Assembly (NCBI GenBank): GCA_029718625.1 | Contig: CM056377.1 | Location: 35,174,771 to 35,238,770 of the forward strand | DNA length: 64,000 nt | From: Synaphobranchus kaupii | Taxonomy: Eukaryota; Chordata; Actinopteri; Anguilliformes; Synaphobranchidae | Direction: 5' to 3' | Part shown: positions 23,321-36,150 of the stretch, in pieces | How positions within the stretch are numbered: position 1 is the stretch's first letter | Layout of the letters: every line of letters begins with the position of its first letter | Translations under genes and position numbers: made by a program | Notes under the pieces: model-generated | What the model was told of the DNA's origin: nothing | Database searches by the model: none | What the model saw: only the letters and a program-made list of their open reading frames with translations

Positions 23321-26184
23321 AGAATATTAAGAATTGACCGCCGACTGTCAGAGTGGCCACACTGAGGCAGAAGAGGTTGGGAGCTGGTCCCAGATATCCC
23401 ACCTCCTTTTGGACTGAGGTCTCTCTCAAGGCTGAACTAAGAGCTCTGTGACCAGTTAGAAAGCCACCATCAGGACTGACTCTATAATTTTATGGTTCAA
23501 ACTTTGGATCGAGGCCCAGACAGACTTAAGGGACGTGGTAACTGACACTAGACCCAGCAAGCCAAACAGGCAGGCTTCCCAGCGTGCACCATAGGGGCCA
23601 CATACTTCTGAATGTCTTTCTATGTTGAATGAAACGGACACCTATATGGAAACCCAACAGGTTCGGCTATGCCTCCCTGCCGGCTGGCATCAAGTCAACA
23701 CCCTTTTTTTCTTCCTCCATTTGCGGAATAGCAACTATGATTTATATCAGCAAAAATAAAAGAAGATGCTTGGTTTGTCTTCATGGTCAGTGCTTGTCAG
23801 TTTGTTTTTTATATGCATGCCATATTCAATGTTTTATTTGTACTCGGTAGCCCGCAGTCAACAGCGTGTCTCAATTCAATTCTGTCCTGTGTACTGCGAC
23901 TGTAAACGAAACAAAGATACTTAAGTGTAGATCATCAAAGCAGTGCTTAAGCTCAGAGTAAAGAGCAGGTTTGCTATTGCGGTTATACTCACAGTTCAGG
24001 GGGTGGTGGAAACGGCAGTTGTATGATTAATATTCCTATGATGAACAAACACATTTTCTGCAGTCTGGTGATTTATGAGACCCCCCTTTTTTTTTGGGCC
24101 AAAAGAAATGTTCTCTCTGGGTGGAATTTAAGATAAGGACAGTCTTGTCGATGAAGGTGTTTTCCAGGAACTCTATAAATGAATAAACAAGGCACTGCCT
24201 GCCCTTGGACTGGGAAGAAATCAACCATGTTAATGAAAAGACTTCAGCAACATTAGTCTCAGACAACTTGGCATAGAAAGTATTAAGCGCTATTTCCTTC
24301 CCTGCCGTGCAGACGGCTAACAGGTAGCATGTGATTGACATCCTTTCCAACGGCTTTTAGAGTGGGCCTGACCTGGAAGGATTGTGGGACATTAGCTTTT
24401 TGACTGCAAAGTCATCTGTGGTCTCCGTAACCACTAAGCCAAATCTGGTGGACGCCACGTTGATATTAAATATGTCCTCTGTATTGTACCCATGTACTGT
24501 ATTGTTGGCTGAAAAGATACTAAGACCTTTCTATATCTCATGTAAAGATGATCCTCACCAACCCATTTTAAGATCCTGTTTTGTGTGTAAAATAGCATGC
24601 CTAGCATGCCTAGCATGCTACTTTTGTAGTTTTTGATATGATGTGTTATGTTGGGCCATTGGTCCAACCCTCATGGTAGGGGTCTTTGCACCTGCTGTAT
24701 ATAGGTGCAGAGTTCCGTATGGAACAATGGTAGTAAAGAAAGAGTTAAATTGTTAGGTTTGTGTTCTAGTTGGGCCTGTAGTGTCACTTCTCTCTGTTTC
24801 ACACCTATTGCCCAGAGGGTAGTGAAAGTGTGCAAGACACAGCAAGTATTATTTGGGTTCTGACAGCCAGTAAACAATGAAGAATTTATACCTCTGCAGC
24901 AGTCCTCAAAAACACAGAGAAAAGGGTAGCCTGACTAAAAATGCTCTTAACTCTTAACTGTCTGCCCCCGTGAAGCTGTTGTTTGTCCAGTACAGTGAGG
25001 TCAAAGTGTTAGCGTTAGCCTGGGTCTGGACCCTAGGCCCAGATGGAGTGAAGCAGTTATCTAGTCTGAACAGAAGAGCTATTCTACTGGGCTGTCTTTC
25101 TTTGTATCTTTTGGCCGGCTTCACGTCTTATCAGAGATGAAGTAATGCGGCACAGAGTGTTACACTTGCAGGCTTTTGGTGGACCTGATCTCCATCCATT
25201 CCACCCCCCCCCTCCCCAACTTCCAGTGAGGAGAAAACACAAATCTTTAGCCATTTTAGCATTATCATATTTATATGTTTTTATTCCTTTTCAGTTTGGT
25301 GCTGAATCATTTGGTGATGAATAATTCACTGTACTCTTAATTACATGCATTTGTAAATCGAGCCAAAGAGCACGACTGTGCTGGAAAGTCCGATGGAACT
25401 TTTTCAAGATGCAGTTCAGAGATATTTTTGATTTGTTATCTATACTGAAGAGGCGATAGACCTACACTGAACTCCAGAGTCCAGACAGATTATCACTAGG
25501 ACAGTGCAGGGTGGGAGAGTGGTGGGCGATGGCATGGAGGCAAGTACAGTATGCAGTATGAAGTACAGTATGCAGTATGTACTGTATATGCCAGAAGGGA
25601 ATATGCGTAAAAGGAGAATATTTTCACTTTTAAAATTTTAATCCTCATTTTGAATTATTAAACAAGTATTTTATTTCAGTATTCTTATTTCAAACTTTCT
25701 GTAAACAAGGCATTCTTTTACATTTATCCCCCAGAAGGCACTCCCAGAAATCCCTGTTAAACATTTAATATTGTGTACAGTGGACACTACGGGCTTCTTG
25801 AATCCCTTGGTGTGCTCCTGAAGGGGTTCTGCCCTCAAAGAGTTAACTTGAGTCCAGAAACCCTCCGCCATTGTCAGCCTAGCCCGAGCGGGCGAAGAAC
25901 AAACAAAAAATTTAGAAAAAACAACAACAACAAAACTTCCTGTTGCCTCCTCTCTCCCTCATTAGCATCTGAATGGCTATTCATCCATTTCTCTTCCATT
26001 ACAACCTCATGAGTACCCTGCTCTGTGCTGTCTGCACAGCGAGGTGCAAAACCCTCAAGTATCACATTTAGCCAAGGAAAAAGTCAGCTGGAAAGTATGG
26101 CAATTTATAAAAGACTTTATAAAAGATGTATATGAGTGAAATCACAGGGAAGTGGAATATGTTAATGGACTGCGATGTAGTGAT
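23321..26184. other. NFIA intron 2, unique sequence
   Basis: No gene or named element. Small tandems only: a CTAGCATGC-type repeat at about 24597-24620 and a CAGTATG-type cluster at about 25545-25590. Confidence 0.6.
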
Positions 26185-26188
26185 GTGT

Positions 26189-26233
<45 letters not shown>
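26185..26233. repeat. (GT)n followed by 31-base poly-G
   Basis: A short GT tract runs into 31 consecutive G (26203-26233). Such a run is hard to sequence and to replicate, so its exact length is uncertain. Confidence 0.95.
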
Positions 26234-26234
<1 letters not shown>

Positions 26235-26329
26235 ACGTTTCAGGCAGGGGGTGCAGCTGGTGTAAACAGACACCCCATTCCCACAGTCCCATTCCAATGG
26301 GCTGGTTTGTACTAGTATATTCTAATTCA

Positions 26330-26520
26330 CCATTTGCCTAATTAACATCTCATTTGCATAACGTGTTGCACTCCCCTCCTCCCCTTTTCCAAAACAATGC
26401 TCAGTGACTGAAGAGACTTAATCCTAAGCGTCTCTGCTTAAGATAAAAGCAATTTGTACTTTAACGACTTTCTTTTCTCCTTAGCAATTAAAACGGCTTT
26501 TGCGAACTCCTGGGCGCCCC
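26330..26520. promoter_or_regulatory. Candidate regulatory element with octamer
   Basis: Repeat-free stretch holding CCTAATTAAC, a POU octamer ATTTGCAT (26352-26359), an ACAATG Sox-like word and further TAAT/AATTAA cores within about 190 bp. Function is inferred from motif content only. Confidence 0.25.
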
Positions 26521-28084
26521 GGTAGGAAGGCAGACATGGGGTGTCAGATAAATAGTTGTGCGCATAATGCATATGGTACATTCAGGTGTAGTTATCTCAG
26601 TGCGGAGCGCATAAGTGCAAAGTTGAATTCTTCTGAATCTTCTGTCGTAGCCACTCTGTAGCACGTTAGCATAACTCACTCATGTGAAAGGATGTCCTAA
26701 CTGCCATTATGTCCCCGATGAAAGAAACGTTGATGGGGTGAATTAATGGTAAATGCACCCACTGATCAGTCCAGAGCGGGGGGAGCGGGTGATTTGCTTG
26801 GTTGAACAGGTGCGTGGCGCTTGCATCGTGTACATTTTTTTTAACGTTCCGCTTCCTGTCGAAAATTAGCACTCGAACGCATGCGTGTCGACATATGGGG
26901 GAGGCGAGGAGAACTGCGACTCTCCGCACCGCATTTTCGTCACGTCGGTTTCCCTCGCAGATATTACAGGCTGAAGCTCGCGAGAAGGAAAGCATGTAAG
27001 AGCGGTTAGTGCTTTCCTGGAGATGTGAAACAGATGTCGAGCCCTCCGCTGCTGGCGTGGTGTCACATCCTGCCTCGATGCAACAGGACCACGGCACTTT
27101 TGTTCGTGCCGCGGAGAGCAAGGCCTCTCCAGAATTCACGCTCAGCTAAACCTCTTCCTCCCGCTCTTCGCTCGCGCAGGAACACAGGGCCGAAAACAAC
27201 CGACGCGGAGCGAAACGAATGTTCCCGCACGGAATTCAACGGAAAACACAGTCCAGGCAAATAGCTGCCGGACAAAAACGAGAGTCTAGAGGATTGGTCG
27301 TGAAACACATTAGTGTACATTAGGTCAGAGCTAAGCTATCCTTAATCGACGCGGGTCGAAGCATTGGAAACACAGCAGCGGCGGTTTGTCACTCTGAAGT
27401 GCAATGCTGCAAGGAGTGTCCGAGGTCTCTGGCAGGCGTGGGCAGCTAGTGTCGGAGTGGCCGCTCGATGCCACGGACCTTGTGCCCTCCCTGGCTAATG
27501 TGTGGTCTGGCACAGTTGCACGTGTCACTTTGGCACTGGCTGTATGGTGCACAGAGACGGCTCAGAGTTGCCTGAGGTTTGGGAAACGAGGGGAAGTTTG
27601 CAGAGGGCCCAGCCGGGTCTCCGCAGTGCCCAGCCTCCGCACCGCAAGGGCTCACAAGAACTCTCCCCGGTTTTTTTTTTTAGGGGATTCTGTTCCGGGA
27701 GTTTTTTTTTTCCCAAGATAAAATAAATTATATTTCTTGATTTTTTTTCCCCTTGGTGGAGCTGAAATGACAGGGCTCTGTTCTGGGTGTATTTTTACCC
27801 TCTGCACCAGCCATAGGGCTGCAGAGGGTAGAGGGATGTAATTTGTGTGGCCACGCTGAACCTGCTCCCGGCTGACCTCACATATAATTCATACTGCGGC
27901 CGCTTTGTGAAAAGCTGGGCCCTTTTTCTTCTGCACGTGCTCTAGGCCTGCTGTCCTTGCTGTCTGTTTGTCTGTCTGTCTGTCTCTCCCTCCCTCTCTC
28001 TCTTTCTCTCCCCCATTTCGTAAATGTGGCCACGAAAGCTCTCGTTTCAGCAATGTCATCCTTGTGCTCCATTGCTTTAAGACC
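26521..28084. other. NFIA intron 2, GC-richer unique sequence
   Basis: Includes a TGTC tandem and CT tract at about 27958-28010. No gene is recognised. Confidence 0.55.
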
Positions 28085-28092
28085 GTTTAGAT

Positions 28093-28286
28093 CAGGGGTG
28101 TCAAACTCCAGTCCTGGAGCGTCGCAGTGTATTCTGGTTTTCAGCAGTAGTGATTCATTGAAGTCATTGATTGGCTAAAGAGTCCACACACCTTATTCTC
28201 AAAGCTTTAATTGGCTGCTGATTGAAAGGAAACCACAAATACCTGGAGACACTGCGGCCCTCCAGGACTGGAGTTTGACATCCCTG
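28093..28286. mobile_element. hAT-like non-autonomous element (194 bp)
   Basis: The left end reads CAGGGGTGTCAAACTCCAG; the right end is its near-perfect inverse (about 27 bp, one mismatch). It is flanked by 8-bp duplications GTTTAGAT (28085-28092) and GTTTAGAC (28287-28294). The 8-bp duplication and CAGGG termini fit the hAT superfamily. No transposase is present, so it depended on an element elsewhere. Confidence 0.88.
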
Positions 28287-28294
28287 GTTTAGAC

Positions 28295-31200
28295 AGTGGT
28301 TCTGGTCAGTAGCACCCTTCTCTTAAATCACCCGCGAGGGAGCCGCATTCTGTTTCCCAGTCAGCTCACCAAACATGGCGTCTGGGAGACTGCACGCAGT
28401 TACACTGCTGCTTGGGAGCCCCACACAATGCTGGCTTCATAGCTAACGTGTTTCACACGAACTTTCGATCTACAAATAAGTGATAAAACAATAAAGTTCA
28501 GCTGTTTCAGTGTTTATTTAGCTTCCTACTATCTCTTGGACATGTGTGAAGGCGGCCAAATGTATTTCACTATCCCCCCTCTCCACCGCCACCCATGTGA
28601 TTTACTTGGGTGCTAGCCTGTGTTTAGTTCAAGTCCAATTTTGATATTACACAGCGGGGTAGCTCTTGTTCCCTGAGGCTTTTGATTAAAGGCGACACCT
28701 AAAGTCTAACAGCCAAAACATGGCCGCCGTCAAGAGGAAGATCCTTTCTCTCCCGTGCTCTGTGTAGGCCACAGGTAGGCTATGTTAGGCTATAGAGAAG
28801 ACGCATAATGCAAATTCATGTATTCACTTCTCAGAACAGCGTGCGCCATTGATCTGTTTACACATATAGCTGTTCGGAGCCCTTTCCGCTCGAGGGTTGT
28901 AAATATTACCCAATCCGCCAGATGAAAGAACCGGGAGGCGCTAGTACTGAGATCCAGGAGCTTCCCACCTGGAAAATCTCTCTTTTCACTGGGGCAGAAA
29001 GCATTTCAGGAGACGGGAGGGGAAATAAGGTCGCTCCGTTGGACGAGCTCACAGGCTTCGTGTGCGAGGAAGAAAATGTTATCGAGGAAAGGCAGACATA
29101 CGAAAAATGAGCGACGACACCGAAGAGAGGTTGCCTCCTTTAAACCTCCTTCTCACATAGTCGTGAACAGTTCCAAAACCCTCAAAATTTATTGCAAGCA
29201 TAATATTTTAACGTCGTATGCCTACTTATTTGCATTTTAAAATCGAATGTCACCAAGTCTTGCCCTGTTCTTTTCGTAAGCCATGATTATTAGCCCCTCG
29301 GATACACAGCTTGTCCTGAAGAGGTGAGGTGGTAGAAGTGACTTTTTACAAGGCGCTTTTGTATATAAAGTGGAGAAGTGCGCTCACAGTTAAGTCAGCC
29401 AATGGCATTTCACAGTGGTTTTCTGGCTCGACAGTGATAGAACACCCCTCCCAGTAGTGCTGCATCGTTACCCTTTCTGTTCCTACAGCTCAGACCAGGT
29501 AGACTCCACAGCTGCACCGTGGACTGATTAATACAGCACATTGTTCCGGCTCTCTTGTTTCTAGCACGTAACGGGACAAGCCGAACGCAGTTTCACCACT
29601 TTACAGATTACTTCATTGTGAGTAACTTAATTGACCTCATTAAGCATTCTCTCGGGTTCGCAGTGTTGGAAATCACAGCGGCAGAAAGAAACCACGCCGG
29701 TGTACAAAAAGACATAACTGCCGAGGACAAAAAAAAAAAAAAAACTGGTCGTTTCAACTTCAATAATATCATAATATTCCGCGCTTGTAAAACATTCCCA
29801 TTGACATTTCTTGCTCAGTGAGTAAACACAATGCTGCGCTGGTGGTCCTGGGAGGTGTGACTGGGATATAGGGAACAATGGGTATGTTCCCGCCGAAAAA
29901 GGCGGTGATGGAGAGACAGAGGGAGAGAGGCACTGAGGCCTGGCATCCCTCTTCCCCAGCGTTACATTGCCAGCCAGAGCAGACCCGTTCCACACAGAGC
30001 TCTAGAAAGGCACAGGCCGTGTGTGTGAGTGTGCCTGTGTGTGCGTGGGCATGGGATAGGGGGTACCTTTAGGGTACTTTCCCCTGGTAAAGTAAAATCC
30101 GGAGCGAGATGTTCTCCAGCCGTATTTGCTCTGGAAACGCGGAATTATCTCCTTCTCCCCTCCCGTCCCTGCGCAGCACATGATATTTAATCCGTCATCT
30201 TTGTTTTCAACAAACACAGCGCAAGCTGTCGCTGGCAGGGCGTGAGGCTCAAGGCCCATCTGGAAAGCGGACCGTGTGCGAGGGAATTAGAGGGGAATTT
30301 AAGTAGGGGTTTGCTTGGGAAAGGCTGATAACGGCGCAGCCCCGTCCTGTTAGCGCTGCCGCGCCCGCTCTGCCCTAATCTGCGATGCATAATTGATGCT
30401 CTGTGTCGTACAAGGGGGGCCGCCTTTGTTTTTGTTGTCTACGACGTTGCCGTCGCGTTTCGCCGTGCTGAATTTTGCCGAAAGCGGCTCGGAAGTCCAC
30501 GAGTCCCCTCTTGCGGGTCCGCAGTTCGCCGCCAACAAAGGAGAGGACGGCAAATGGAACAGATAAAAGCTCATTCTGCAGCTGCGCGCTCCTCTCAGAC
30601 AGGACTTGTTCTACACAGTATTGGATTGCGTTGTATTTGAAATAGGTGGCCACTACGATAGCCCTTTACTGCAGTGTTTGTGCGCGCTTGTGTCCATGTC
30701 CATCATCCGTTCCAGAGTGATTGAGGCTATTCGGTTTCCAGGACACTCCTAATGCCCACGACAGCAGTTGCGTGCACTGATCACCTGCAATTAACGTGAC
30801 GCATTAAAGGTCCACAATAATGGAGTCGCAGCAAAGCCAGGCATGCTTTAAAGATAGCTTGGCTGCAGATGACCTCGCAATCTCAGTTTCAAAAGCATTC
30901 CGTTTACACCATCCATTCCAAAACAGGCAGCAGACAGTTGCACCCGCAGATAAGTTCGCACTTAGGAAATGTCCCATCGAGAATGTCAATATTGTTCTTG
31001 CACTGTGCACATAAAGGTAACTTTATTCGCGTTGTGCGTCCATATCGAAGCTCTTAAAAAGATCTAAACGAGCTTATATCGGCTGATGGTGTGTATTTAA
31101 AGTCGGAGGTTTTAGTTGATTAAAAGGATTACATTTTGATTAGTTAAAATTGATTAAAAAATGAAACCAAACTGATTGCGCCTCTGTAGCCCCACTGAGT

Positions 31201-33045
31201 TTAAAAAGAGATAAACCCAATTCTCACCACAAATAACCTAATCAGTTGAAGAGAGGGGGAAACGGATTAAAGTATTTGATTCGAACAGCTGTCCCCAATG
31301 GGGCTTTAATTGTCCGCTCCTTTATCACGGTTTATTGCTGCAGTCTTCGTGACGGGGCTAATGCATCTCATTGCGCTGTATCAAACGGCACATAGAGATA
31401 CAGTCTGCTTCCAACATCCTGGGCTCTGAGGCAATGAAATAAACACCGGCAAAAAAAAACCCTGAGATAATTTTGTGTGTCATGTAGGTCAGCGCATTAA
31501 AGAAGTACAGTGGTTCAAATCACGCTGTTGGGCTACGAGTTTTAAGCTCTTTCGAAGAAGCGCAAAACCAACTGCGTTTAAAAAAAAAAAAATGCATTAT
31601 TTTTTTCTCTTTTTGTAACCCGAGGCCTGTGCTGCTTTTTTTGTTTTACCATCGTTTTGTGCCAAGCGAAACCATCTGCATTGTTCCCTTATCTGTAGGT
31701 ATGTCTGCTGAACCCTCCGACTCCGTTACACTGTAACGGTTCTTCACAGCGCAGCGCGTCTCTGAATTCATCTCCGCACGGTGCAGCCGCGAGATTGGAA
31801 AATCGCGGCGCCCGATTTATTAATTACCTAAACGTTTTGCAGGTTCCAGGAAACGTATTGTAGCGTGCGACTTCAGAAAGTTAGATAATGTTGCAGATGG
31901 GTCGGACTCAGATCTGTCTCAGGACGGGGTTGGTGATGGTGTGGGGGTTGGGGACTGGGGGTTTATTGCAGGGCAGTCAGGGAAAATTTGAATTCCCAGA
32001 ACATACAGTCCATTTATTCAATTTTCGCAGTCCGTTTTATTAGACTTTATTGAATCGGGATTTTCTTTGTGGCGTTAGCCTTGCAACATGATGACCGTTC
32101 AGCCTGTCCCCAGTGGAAAAAAACCCCTTTATAAATAGACAGAAAACATGTGGAAGCTGATAGTGCTGGAACTCAGAGAAGTGAGAGAGACCAGGTCCTT
32201 CCTCCCAGCACACAACAGTAGAGAGTCCCGCCGTGCTGCGAAACTTTAGAGGCACACGTGACAAATCGCGCCAGCCCTCCCCCAACCCCCTGCCCCTCCC
32301 CTCTCCACCCCGCGCCCCCTCTCGCCCTCCGAGGAGCTGAAGATTAGCATGTGCGCCGGCGGAGCGGTTGGGCTCGTCCCTCAGCGGAAGGCAAGCTGTT
32401 TCTCATCTCCTCCTCTGCCTGGGAAAGACTCTGCCGCGACGCAGTCAGGAGAGTTAGCCTAGCGCTTTCTGAGCCCCGGCCAAGCAGATGCGTTCTGCTG
32501 GAACACGCCCAACCCCCCCCGGCCGCTGAGGGTAATGGGACCCGAGGTGGTGTCTCCGCCGCTGTCTGCCACCCCGACCCCCTCCGAAAACGACGACGCT
32601 TTCCTGTCCGTGGCCTTCTCTGCTCCTGCGGCGGAGCGCCCGCCCTGTGCGGGGGTTCCGGGGACGGCCGCGTCCAGCTCCACTGTTCCAAGGATTCTGC
32701 CAGTCAGGAAGCGATCTGTTAGCTGGGAAAATAAGGTCACTTTGGTCCGCTGTCGAGACGAGGTCAAGGCCGGCCAACAGGTTTTCAGACCATTTGTCCA
32801 GCTGATCAAGTTTAGTCCTGACGCCCCTCCCACCCCACGCCACCCGTCCGTCCGTCCGTCTGTCAGTGTAAATCCTAAGCACTTTAAGAATGTTGCCCGG
32901 AGTTGAAGGGGGGTGGGGGGAGCGAATGGGGGATAGACAAAAATGTTGCCTGGTAACAGCAGTCACTTGTGGCAGCAGCCGGTGGAAGCCCGAGTGGGAC
33001 TTGGTGCCCCGGTGTGACTCCTGCCCAGGAGTTCTCTTCATTAGG
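28295..33045. other. NFIA intron 2, unique sequence
   Basis: Mixed composition. An octamer ATGCAAAT lies at 28808-28815; 31100-31500 is a candidate regulatory stretch rich in TTGATTA words; 32240-32700 is GC-rich with many CpG. No gene is recognised. Long overlapping open frames at 32.3-32.9 kb lie on both strands of the GC-rich patch and match no known family. Confidence 0.5.
31080..31480. promoter_or_regulatory. Candidate conserved non-coding element, TTGATTA cluster
   Basis: Four TTGATTA-type words lie within about 50 bp (31113-31162), followed by more repeat-free complex sequence. These resemble homeodomain/TALE sites. Conservation was not tested. Confidence 0.22.
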
Positions 33046-33658
33046 CCTCTTCATGGGTTTAAATACAGCCCAGAAGTTTGTATTTGGAGTAGTCCTCTTC
33101 ATGGGTTTAAATACAGCCCAGAAGTTTGTATTTGGAGTAGTCCTCTTCATGGGTTTAAATACAGCCCAGAAGTTTGTATTTGGAGTAGTCCTCTTCATGG
33201 GTTTAAATACAGCCCAGAAGTTTGTATTTGGAGTAGTCCTCTTCATGGGTTTAAATACAGCCCAGAAGTTTGTATTTGTAGTAGTCCTCTTCATGGGTTT
33301 AAATACAGCCCAGAAGTTTGTATTTGGAGTAGTCCTCTTCATGGGTTTAAATACAGCCTTAAAGTCTGTATTTGTAGTAGTCCTCTTCATGGGTTTAAAT
33401 ACAGCCCAAAAGTCTGTATTTGGAGTAGTCCTCTTCATGGGTTTAAATACAGCCCAAAAGTCTGTATTTGGAGTAGTCCTCTTCATGGGTTTATATACAG
33501 CCCAAAAGTCTGTATTTTGGAGTAGTCCTCTTCATGGGTTTATATACAGCCCAAAAGTCTGTATTTGGAGTAGTCCTCTTCATGGGTTTATATACAGCCC
33601 AAAAGTCTGTATTTGGAGTAGTCCTCTTCATGGGGTAAAGTACAGTCCAGAAGTCTAT
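33046..33658. repeat. 48-bp minisatellite, 13 copies
   Basis: Unit contains CCTCTTCATGGGTTTAAATA. Copies start every 48 bp from 33046, with a single 1-bp insertion near 33515. Because 48 is a multiple of 3, open frames run through it on both strands (e.g. a 16-residue repeat on the + strand), but these are not genes. Early copies carry AGAAGTTTG and later ones AAAAGTCTG, showing a gradient along the array. Confidence 0.97.
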
Positions 33659-35911
33659 TTATCTATCCACTTCTCCCTAATATTTATTTTGCAAGTGGGT
33701 TTCGAGTGTTTTTCCAGGCTGATTTATCCTTTTAAGAATGAAAAATGTTTAGGGAGGGTGGCTCCCTGTGAAAATGTACACAATTTGCCTTTAAAACATT
33801 TAGCATGAAGTAAAGTTGTGGTGAACCAAGTGAGTGTTGCAGTTGGGGGGCAGGTAGAGTAGTGGGGGGGGGGGGGGGGGTGTTGAAGTTGCCGGTGTGA
33901 AAATGTTCTGCCAAGCACTGGTGCAGATCTGTCCTCCGGCCACTGGGGGCTCCACACAGCCTGCCAGCACTCTGCCACAGTGGGCACCTCTCTGCCTGAT
34001 GAACCACCTGCATGCATAAATACATCTGGACATCCTTGTACCAGAGAACATTACACATCCTTCAGCAAAGCAGACAGGTATACAGCACTCATGACAGGCC
34101 GTTTGTTTAGTCATAGCATTCAGATAAACCAATGAAAAGACGACGCACTGGAATTACGAGAGCACTGGATGAGCATTGTAAATAGAGTGATGTGGCGATG
34201 GTGCATATATTTTTGGGGTGGTCATCCAGCCGCTGAGTGACACGGTTGGGAGGTCTCCGACTGAAGCACCAGTACTGTGGGACTGCAGTAGTACCCGCGG
34301 GACAGGGGGGTGGGCAGATTGGGGTCCGAGGCGAGCCGCCCCCATCACCTCATCCTCACGAGGAGCCGGAAAGCCCCGCAGAAAATCCCGGCAGAAAAGA
34401 AAACATCCCGCGTCAGCCGGGTGACATTAAACACCAACAGATGCTCCGCTCACGTTGCGCACGAGACGCTCCGCACAGAAGGCGTTTTTTATTCATCGCA
34501 GGCTCACCATTTCGCTCAGACAAACAACGTGTCACACCGCCCTGGAAACACAATTAAAAAAAAAAAAACAACAAAAACAAGAAATACAAAAGGACGGGTC
34601 CAATTAAACCACGGTCCTTGTTATCTTTTTTTCGCCGTCAAAGCCAACAGCTCCTGTCACTTTCCGTCTTTCAAAACCAACTTCTTTTATTTGCTTTTAA
34701 AAACGTACTTGCCCCCTCCATTTTACGTTACATTTACATTTTAAGAAGACACCCTTTCCACATGACAGCTTGCAGCTTGTTAGCGAGAGTGTTGATTGAG
34801 ATTCCAATTCCTGCACCCCCGCCCCTCACCCCCCACTCAAGCCTCTTTCTTAAGACCGGCTGATGAATATGATGTCCTCTTCCACAACCGCACATGAAAC
34901 GGGAGCGAGCGAGCGCGCGCGCGCCACTGAAGGCCGCTTTTGATGTGAGCGCCGGCGCGGATGTGAGCGGGGTTTGTTGCTGCGGGAGAGCCGCGAAAGA
35001 GCGCCGGCCTACCTGCTGTCGGCGAGCCTTCAGAGGTTACGGCTTCCCTCGCAGATGGGCCTGCTCCCTCGCTCTCGAACCTCTCTGATGTTCCACATCA
35101 AGACGTTACAAAGATCCTTCGCATTTTTAAGGGTGCGAGCGTTCCACTTTGATTCCAACAGCTGTGGCAGAGCGCAGCCTGCCACTTGAATTCACCGACA
35201 ATATTATGGATAAATAATTAAACACCAGTATATGGGATTCTACGCATCATTACAGTGGCACAGTCAATGGTTAGTTTTGTTTAAACCATGATGCAGACTT
35301 TTTTGCCACACCGATACTAGTGGTTCTTGCGAGCAGACCTTGAATGTAGTAAGACACATAACCACATTTTGGGTGGTATATTAAAATAAACCACTCTGCA
35401 AGTAAATAAATTATGTATATTTACATGGGCCCTTTCTTTTCTTGCACTCCTTTTTATTCATGCTGATTCACAGGGAAACACTGATTCACGCGTGCATACA
35501 TGCGCACACACACGCGCGCACACACACACACAGTTCACCCATACTGAACTTAGATGGCACTGCCCTTCAGAGTGCGGCGCTGTGGAGAGTTCGTGTCGGG
35601 GCCTCATAAATAATTCCGCTCCATATTGCTTCTAAACGATAGCATCCCACCAACCATCCTGGCTTCTCCCATAAATGATACTGTCAGGGCTAATACATGA
35701 CTTCCATTATGAAGGAGGTGGTGACGCACACAGCACGGCCATGCTCACCGGGAAATAGACTGCCAGTGGTCACCAGCGTGATAAGCTAAATCAGTGGGCA
35801 GGAGAGGCGTGTTCATGCAGGTGTCTTGACTCGAAGTAGGTCCCCTTGACTGACACCCCAGCAGAACGGTAGCGCTGGGGGTTATTCAGTGATGGGCTGC
35901 ATCACAAGACG
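33659..35911. other. NFIA intron 2, unique sequence
   Basis: Holds a 17-base poly-G at 33864-33880, a GC-rich CpG patch at about 34890-35060 and a CA/CG tract at about 35495-35532. No gene is recognised. Confidence 0.55.
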
Positions 35912-35919
35912 TTGTAGCG

Positions 35920-36142
35920 CAGGGATACTCAAATGTGGCCCTCGAGGCCAGTATCACTGCTGGTTTTCGGTCTTCCCATCTGATCAGGACCGATTTTAAC
36001 CTGAGATGCTCCAAGTGAGTTAAATCGCCAGCACTAATCGATTAATCGACTGATTAATCGGTTAATCTGCCAAAATGACTATCGGGTTGAAAAGAAAGCC
36101 AGCGCTACTACTGGCCTCGAGGGCCAGATTTGAGTATCCCTG
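35920..36142. mobile_element. hAT-like non-autonomous element (223 bp)
   Basis: Terminal inverted repeats begin CAGGGATACTCAAAT and extend about 32 bp with few mismatches. A perfect 8-bp duplication TTGTAGCG is present at 35912-35919 and 36143-36150. An ATTAATCG-rich centre lies near 36040. No coding capacity. Confidence 0.92.
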
Positions 36143-36150
36143 TTGTAGCG

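Noticed and set aside
32344..33041. Several 115-195 residue overlapping frames in a GC-rich patch
   Set aside because: Frames are open on both strands because GC-rich DNA has few stop codons; no recognisable domain or splice context.
32969..33808. A 279-residue open frame with a 16-residue repeat
   Set aside because: It is the translation of a 48-bp minisatellite; other frames and the opposite strand are open as well, and no start context or family match exists.
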